In this document: positions 60,323 through 64,000 of the stretch, piece after piece
Position numbering within the stretch: the first letter of the stretch is position 1
Layout of the letters: every line of letters begins with the position of its first letter
Source of the DNA: Polyangium fumosum
Lineage (GTDB): Bacteria > Myxococcota_A > Polyangia > Polyangiales > Polyangiaceae
DNA: 64,000 nucleotides
NCBI RefSeq assembly: GCF_005144585.1
Contig: NZ_SSMQ01000054.1
Coordinates: 1-64,000, forward strand
Reading direction: 5' to 3'
Notes under the pieces: generated by a model
Told to the model about the DNA's origin: nothing
Seen by the model: the letters and a program-made list of their open reading frames with translations, nothing else
The model's database searches: none
Made by a program: the position numbers and the translations under genes

Positions 60323-62202
60323 AACGCTCTGCGGCCCTCCCCTCCCCGATGTGCAAGGCGCTCGCCGTCGCGCTCGCCTCCACCTTCGTCACGACCGCGA
60401 TCGCGCAAAATGTGCCGAGCGGACAACCCAATCCAAAGCCGCAGCCCTCGTGGATGAAAAAAGGCGGCCCGCTCCCGTCGCCAGCCCCGCCTCCGCCGCC
60501 GCCCGACCCCGCCGCCGAGGCCGAGGCCCAGGCCAAGGCCGACGCGCGCAAGCATTTCGAGCAGGGCCTCGCGCTCTTCGACGCCGGCTCCATGGAGGCG
60601 GCCCTCCCCGAGTTCCTCACCTCGCTCTCGATTTACCCGACCCGCGCCGCCAAGAAAAACGCCGCGCTTTGCCTTCGTCGCCTCAATCGCTTCGACGAGG
60701 CGTTCGACATGAACGAGGCGCTCCTCGCATTCCCGGGCGTGACCGAGGAGGAGAAACAGGTCGCGCTCCGCGAAATCGCCGAGCTGAGGCCCCTCGTCGG
60801 CGACCTCGTCATCGAAGGGGTCCCGGACGGCGCGACCATTTCGATCGACGGCAAGCCCCGCGGCACGACGCCGCTCCCCGGCGCGATGCACGTCCCCGTC
60901 GGCGAGCGCACCGTGCGTATCTTCAAGGCTGGCTTCGAGACGCTCGAAGCGCGGCTGCAGGTCGTTGGAGGCAAAACGGCCAGGCTCCCCGCCGTCCTCG
61001 CGCGGCTCGAGCTCGCCGGCTGGCTCCAGGTCGACGAGGCGTCCGGGTATTCGATGGACGTCCTCCTCGACGGCGCGGCCGTGGGCAAGACGCCCTGGCG
61101 TGGCCTCGTCGCGTCCGGCGACCACCTCGTCAGCCTGCGCGGTGACAAACGCCTCGGCACCCAGCCCGCGCGGGTCGAAGTGCGCCCGAGCCTCATCACC
61201 CCGATCCTGCTCATCGCCGAGGAGCTCCCCTCGGTCCTGCGCGTCGAGGCCAAGACGAAGGACGCGGACATCTCCGTCGACGGCGTCCGCCTCGGCCGCG
61301 GCGCCTGGGAAGGCCCTGTCCGGGCCGGCTCCCATCGCATCGAGATCACCGCGAATGGGTTTGTTCGCGAAGAGCGACGTGTCGACCTCGAAGCGGGCAA
61401 ACGCGAGGCCGTCGCGGTCGCCCTGGAGCCCATCCCTCCGCCCTCGGGATTCTGGGCCGACAAACGGCTTTTTGGCGAGCTCGGCGCCACGTTCGCGCTT
61501 GCGCCCACGTTCGGCGGCAGCCTCGACGGGAGCTGCACGGGCCCCTGCGCGGCGTCGCTCGGGCTCGGGGGCGGCGGCATGCTCCGCTTTGGCCTCGAAA
61601 TCCGGCGCAAATGGCTCTTCGGCGTCGAGGTCGGCGGCCTCTTCGTGCGCCGCAGCTTCACGGATCGGCCCGACGAAGACGTGCACGTCTTCGGCAACAT
61701 CGCCGCCAACAAGGGCCTCACCGACGACGTCATTTCCCTCGGGGGCGCGCACGTCGGCGCCTCCGTCGCGCGCACCGTGGGCGAGCGTTTCCCCGTCACG
61801 TTCCGCCTCGGCGCGGGCGGCTTTTTCGGCTCGGTGCAGGACGACCGCTCCGGCCAATACAACACGACCGCGCGGGACGTCCCCGACCCGACCAGCGCCA
61901 CCGGGACGCGCCTCAAGGCGAGCACGCCGTATACCGTCGATCGGGTCACCGAGACCCAGGCGGCGCTCGGCGTTTACATCGCGCCCGAAATCCGCGCCGG
62001 CATGCGCATCTCGGACAAACTCGACGTCGCCCTCTCGGTCTCGGCCCTCGTTCTTCTCATCCCCGAGCCTCCGAGCTGGGTGCCCGAGCAAGGGTATGTG
62101 CAGGCGAGCACGGATGGTCAGGGCAAATATGACTCCGACACGTTGACCGGGACCTCGATCCTCGTGGTGTCTCCCGGTCTCGTGGCGACGTACCGATTCT
62201 GA
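60319..62202 (+). CDS. TPR-PEGA-outer-membrane-barrel protein
   Basis: A 627-residue exported protein. It has a signal peptide (ALAVALASTFVTTAIAQN), a Pro linker, a TPR-like region (KHFEQGLALFDAGSMEAALP, about 75-150), three PEGA-like repeats (DLVIEGVPDGATISIDGKPR; GYSMDVLLDGAAVGKTPWRG; DADISVDGVRLGRGAWEG) and a C-terminal beta-barrel-like region (about 385-627) ending with aromatic YRF, as outer-membrane barrels do. It is coupled to the kinase with a PEGA domain, suggesting contact between inner and outer membranes through the periplasm. Confidence 0.82.
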   Translation: MKRSAALPSPMCKALAVALASTFVTTAIAQNVPSGQPNPKPQPSWMKKGGPLPSPAPPPPPPDPAAEAEAQAKADARKHFEQGLALFDAGSMEAALPEFLTSLSIYPTRAAKKNAALCLRRLNRFDEAFDMNEALLAFPGVTEEEKQVALREIAELRPLVGDLVIEGVPDGATISIDGKPRGTTPLPGAMHVPVGERTVRIFKAGFETLEARLQVVGGKTARLPAVLARLELAGWLQVDEASGYSMDVLLDGAAVGKTPWRGLVASGDHLVSLRGDKRLGTQPARVEVRPSLITPILLIAEELPSVLRVEAKTKDADISVDGVRLGRGAWEGPVRAGSHRIEITANGFVREERRVDLEAGKREAVAVALEPIPPPSGFWADKRLFGELGATFALAPTFGGSLDGSCTGPCAASLGLGGGGMLRFGLEIRRKWLFGVEVGGLFVRRSFTDRPDEDVHVFGNIAANKGLTDDVISLGGAHVGASVARTVGERFPVTFRLGAGGFFGSVQDDRSGQYNTTARDVPDPTSATGTRLKASTPYTVDRVTETQAALGVYIAPEIRAGMRISDKLDVALSVSALVLLIPEPPSWVPEQGYVQASTDGQGKYDSDTLTGTSILVVSPGLVATYRF

Positions 62203-62228
62203 CTTTCCTACCTTCAAGAGAGGTCACC

Positions 62229-64000
62229 ATGGGGACGAAATGGCGCACGGCGTGGACATTCAGTCTCGCAGCGGGTTTGTGTGGAGGGTGCTCGGCGGGC
62301 GGTGACGCCCCGAGCGCGGGAGACGCACTCGCTGCACAAACGGCCGCTCCGTCTTCGGACGCGCGTGTCGCGGTGGAGATCGCCGAAGCGATCCGCCTCC
62401 ACCTCGCTCACGACGCGTATCCGCTTGGTGCAAGGACCTCGCCCGGGCCCCGGGCCGACGTGCGCCTGCCCTCGCACGCGAGCGGCGCATTTCGCGTCGC
62501 GGACCCGGCAAGTGGGCTCGCGGTCGAGGTCGCGCTCGCGGGCGCGCGGGAGGTCGCGGGGGAGGCGGGCGCGGGGATCGTCGTGTATCCGGCGGGCTAT
62601 CGCGGCGTCGCCGACATCGTGCACCACCCGACCGAGAGCGGCACCGAGGATTACGTGTTTTTCAGGAACGCCCTCCCGGACGTCCCGGAGCTGCGCTACA
62701 CGATCACGCTCGGCGAGAACGTGGCCGGCCTCCGCCTCGTGGGCAAAACGCTGGAGCTGCTCGACGCGGGCGGCGCGCCGCGCCTCCGCATGGCGCCGCC
62801 CTGGGCCAAGGACGCCGATGGCAAGACCGTGTGGCTGCACGTCGCCGTCGAGGGTTGCAAGATCAGCACGGATCCACGATGGCCGATGGACCGCCCGGTC
62901 GTCGATCCGGGCGGGCGGCAATGCGAGGTCAGACTCTCCTGGGAGGGCACGGCCGTGCGCGCGCCGCTGCTCGTCGATCCCGCGTGGACCCTGACGGATG
63001 CCATGGGCCAGAAGCGCTACCGGCATACGGCGAACCTCTTGCCCGATGGCCGTGTCCTCGTCGCGGGCGGCGATAAGGGAGGGGAGACCCCGCTGGAGCA
63101 TGCGGAGGTCTTCGACCCGGCCCTGAAGATGTGGATCACGACGGCTCCCATGGTGCAAAACCGGCTCGGGCACACGGCCACGACGCTGAAGGACGGCCGC
63201 GTGCTCGTGCTGGGCGGCAAGGCCACGGTGCAGGGGGCCCTCACGGTGACGAACTCGGCCGAGATCTTCACCCCGCAAAACAGCCCCAACATGGCGGGGG
63301 CGTGGTCGCCCGCGAAAGCCATGAACTTCCCGCGCGCGCTGCACACCGCGACGCTCTTGAGTGATGGGCGTGTCCTCGTGACCGGCGGAAAAACCTCCAT
63401 GCTGGTCAACACGACCGAGATTTATGATCCCCAAACGAATACGTGGGAGCCCGGCGGGGACCTGCATCAAGCGCGTTATAACCACACGGCGACGTTGCTC
63501 GACGAGGATCGGATTCTCGTCGCGGGCGGCGAGAGCGTCGGCCCGACGCAGACCGCAGAGATATGGGAGCCGGGGCCCAAGACCTGGAAGTCGACGCCCC
63601 CCATGAACCGCCTGCGCTCGGGCCACACGGCCATGCGGCTCCCCTCGGGGCGCGTGGCCGTCGCCGGCGGCAGCCAGATCGCGGCCCAGTCCGTGGAAGT
63701 CTTTGATCCCGGGTCGGAGGAATGGACGGCCGGCCTCAACATGACACGCCCGCGCAAAGACCACACGGCGAGCGTGATGGCCGGTGGTCGTATCCTCGTC
63801 ACGGGCGGCGGATTCGAGGACGTCCCGTACACCACCGAGATCTTCGACCACGCCACGCAGAGCTGGAGCGCGGCCGCGTCGATGGAGAAGCCTCGATCGC
63901 TCCACACCGCCACGACGCTCCTCAATGGCCGTGTCCTCGTCGCGGGCGGCACGGGCGCGGCGGGGGTCCTCGTCGACGCGGAGATCTACACGCCGCTCGG
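62229..64000 (+). CDS. Kelch-repeat/galactose-oxidase-like lipoprotein (3' partial)
   Basis: From the ATG at 62229 (GAGAGG upstream) the frame stays open to the window end, at least 590 residues. The signal ends GLCGGC (Cys21). A beta domain (about 45-255) precedes at least six Kelch-type blades, each with HTATLL-DGRVLVAGG and an AEIFDP or EVFDP turn, for example RYRHTANLLPDGRVLVAGG. These form a beta-propeller for binding or, in galactose oxidase, catalysis; copper ligands cannot be judged because the end is missing. This family is expanded in Sorangium-like genomes. It follows the kinase-barrel pair by 26 bp and may share its transcript. Confidence 0.88.
   Translation, partial: MGTKWRTAWTFSLAAGLCGGCSAGGDAPSAGDALAAQTAAPSSDARVAVEIAEAIRLHLAHDAYPLGARTSPGPRADVRLPSHASGAFRVADPASGLAVEVALAGAREVAGEAGAGIVVYPAGYRGVADIVHHPTESGTEDYVFFRNALPDVPELRYTITLGENVAGLRLVGKTLELLDAGGAPRLRMAPPWAKDADGKTVWLHVAVEGCKISTDPRWPMDRPVVDPGGRQCEVRLSWEGTAVRAPLLVDPAWTLTDAMGQKRYRHTANLLPDGRVLVAGGDKGGETPLEHAEVFDPALKMWITTAPMVQNRLGHTATTLKDGRVLVLGGKATVQGALTVTNSAEIFTPQNSPNMAGAWSPAKAMNFPRALHTATLLSDGRVLVTGGKTSMLVNTTEIYDPQTNTWEPGGDLHQARYNHTATLLDEDRILVAGGESVGPTQTAEIWEPGPKTWKSTPPMNRLRSGHTAMRLPSGRVAVAGGSQIAAQSVEVFDPGSEEWTAGLNMTRPRKDHTASVMAGGRILVTGGGFEDVPYTTEIFDHATQSWSAAASMEKPRSLHTATTLLNGRVLVAGGTGAAGVLVDAEIYTPL

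Noticed and set aside
59995-62217. A 740-codon minus-strand open frame
   Set aside because: Fully antisense to the kinase end and the TPR-PEGA-barrel gene, with no recognisable domain.
1-64000. tRNA, rRNA or intact insertion sequence genes
   Set aside because: No cloverleaf, rRNA-like or transposase sequence was found by eye; very short or divergent RNAs could be missed.

Overview
The window looks like chromosomal DNA of a myxobacterium, most likely Polyangiales/Sorangiineae. G+C is very high throughout, many genes encode lipoproteins with Ala/Pro-rich linkers, and there is a myxococcal Cys-rich disulfide-repeat protein, eukaryote-like Ser/Thr kinases with PEGA domains, a PP2C phosphatase, multi-PAS sensor kinases and a Kelch-repeat lipoprotein. 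No rRNA, tRNA, CRISPR array or intact insertion sequence was seen. The genus is an inference.

Layout. 1-4.3 kb: the tail of a LexA-like winged-helix regulator, a type IIL (MmeI-like) restriction-modification enzyme and a helical hypothetical protein. 4.6-9.7 kb: a membrane protein, then a sensor kinase / response regulator / hybrid kinase operon. 9.7-15.4 kb: a minus-strand run of secreted proteins including a recent tandem duplication of an esterase-like lipoprotein and an LVIVD-thioredoxin fusion, plus a GNAT acetyltransferase. 15.5-25.2 kb: a PucR-type regulator, a 44-bp tandem array, an LptA-like protein, the Cys-rich repeat lipoprotein, an atypical kinase, a trans-sulfuration enzyme, a MITE-like palindrome and a PP2C phosphatase. 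25.4-33.6 kb: frr, a degenerate NtrC-like regulator, a DUF885 metallopeptidase, a TPR protein and a Pit phosphate transporter preceded by Pho-box-like repeats. 33.6-42 kb: an AAA ATPase, a DUF4351 protein, an acyl-CoA dehydrogenase/feruloyl-CoA synthetase pair and a Nudix hydrolase. 42.2-43.9 kb: a lower-G+C patch with a DUF6978-DUF1828 pair. 44.4-49.9 kb: a sulfur/cysteine cluster (Rrf2 regulator, cysK, cysO, cysM, mec, and an APS kinase fused to a degenerate ATP sulfurylase). 49.9-64 kb: coupled envelope proteins, an FMN 2-hydroxy-acid oxidase, a decayed CocE/NonD hydrolase, a CBM2 lipoprotein, a kinase-PEGA / TPR-PEGA-barrel pair and a truncated Kelch lipoprotein.

How genes work together. 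The clearest pathway is 44.9-49.9 kb: sulfur enters cysteine through a protein-bound thiocarboxylate (CysO), CysM forms CysO-Cys and the JAMM protease Mec releases cysteine, under an Rrf2 regulator. The downstream fusion keeps APS kinase motifs but has lost the ATP sulfurylase catalytic residues. The most unusual pattern is that three unrelated-looking helical hypothetical proteins (3576-4277, 17411-18115, 43876-44397) each sit beside an intergenic tandem-repeat array, and all three arrays contain the same 8-bp core in the same orientation as the gene.
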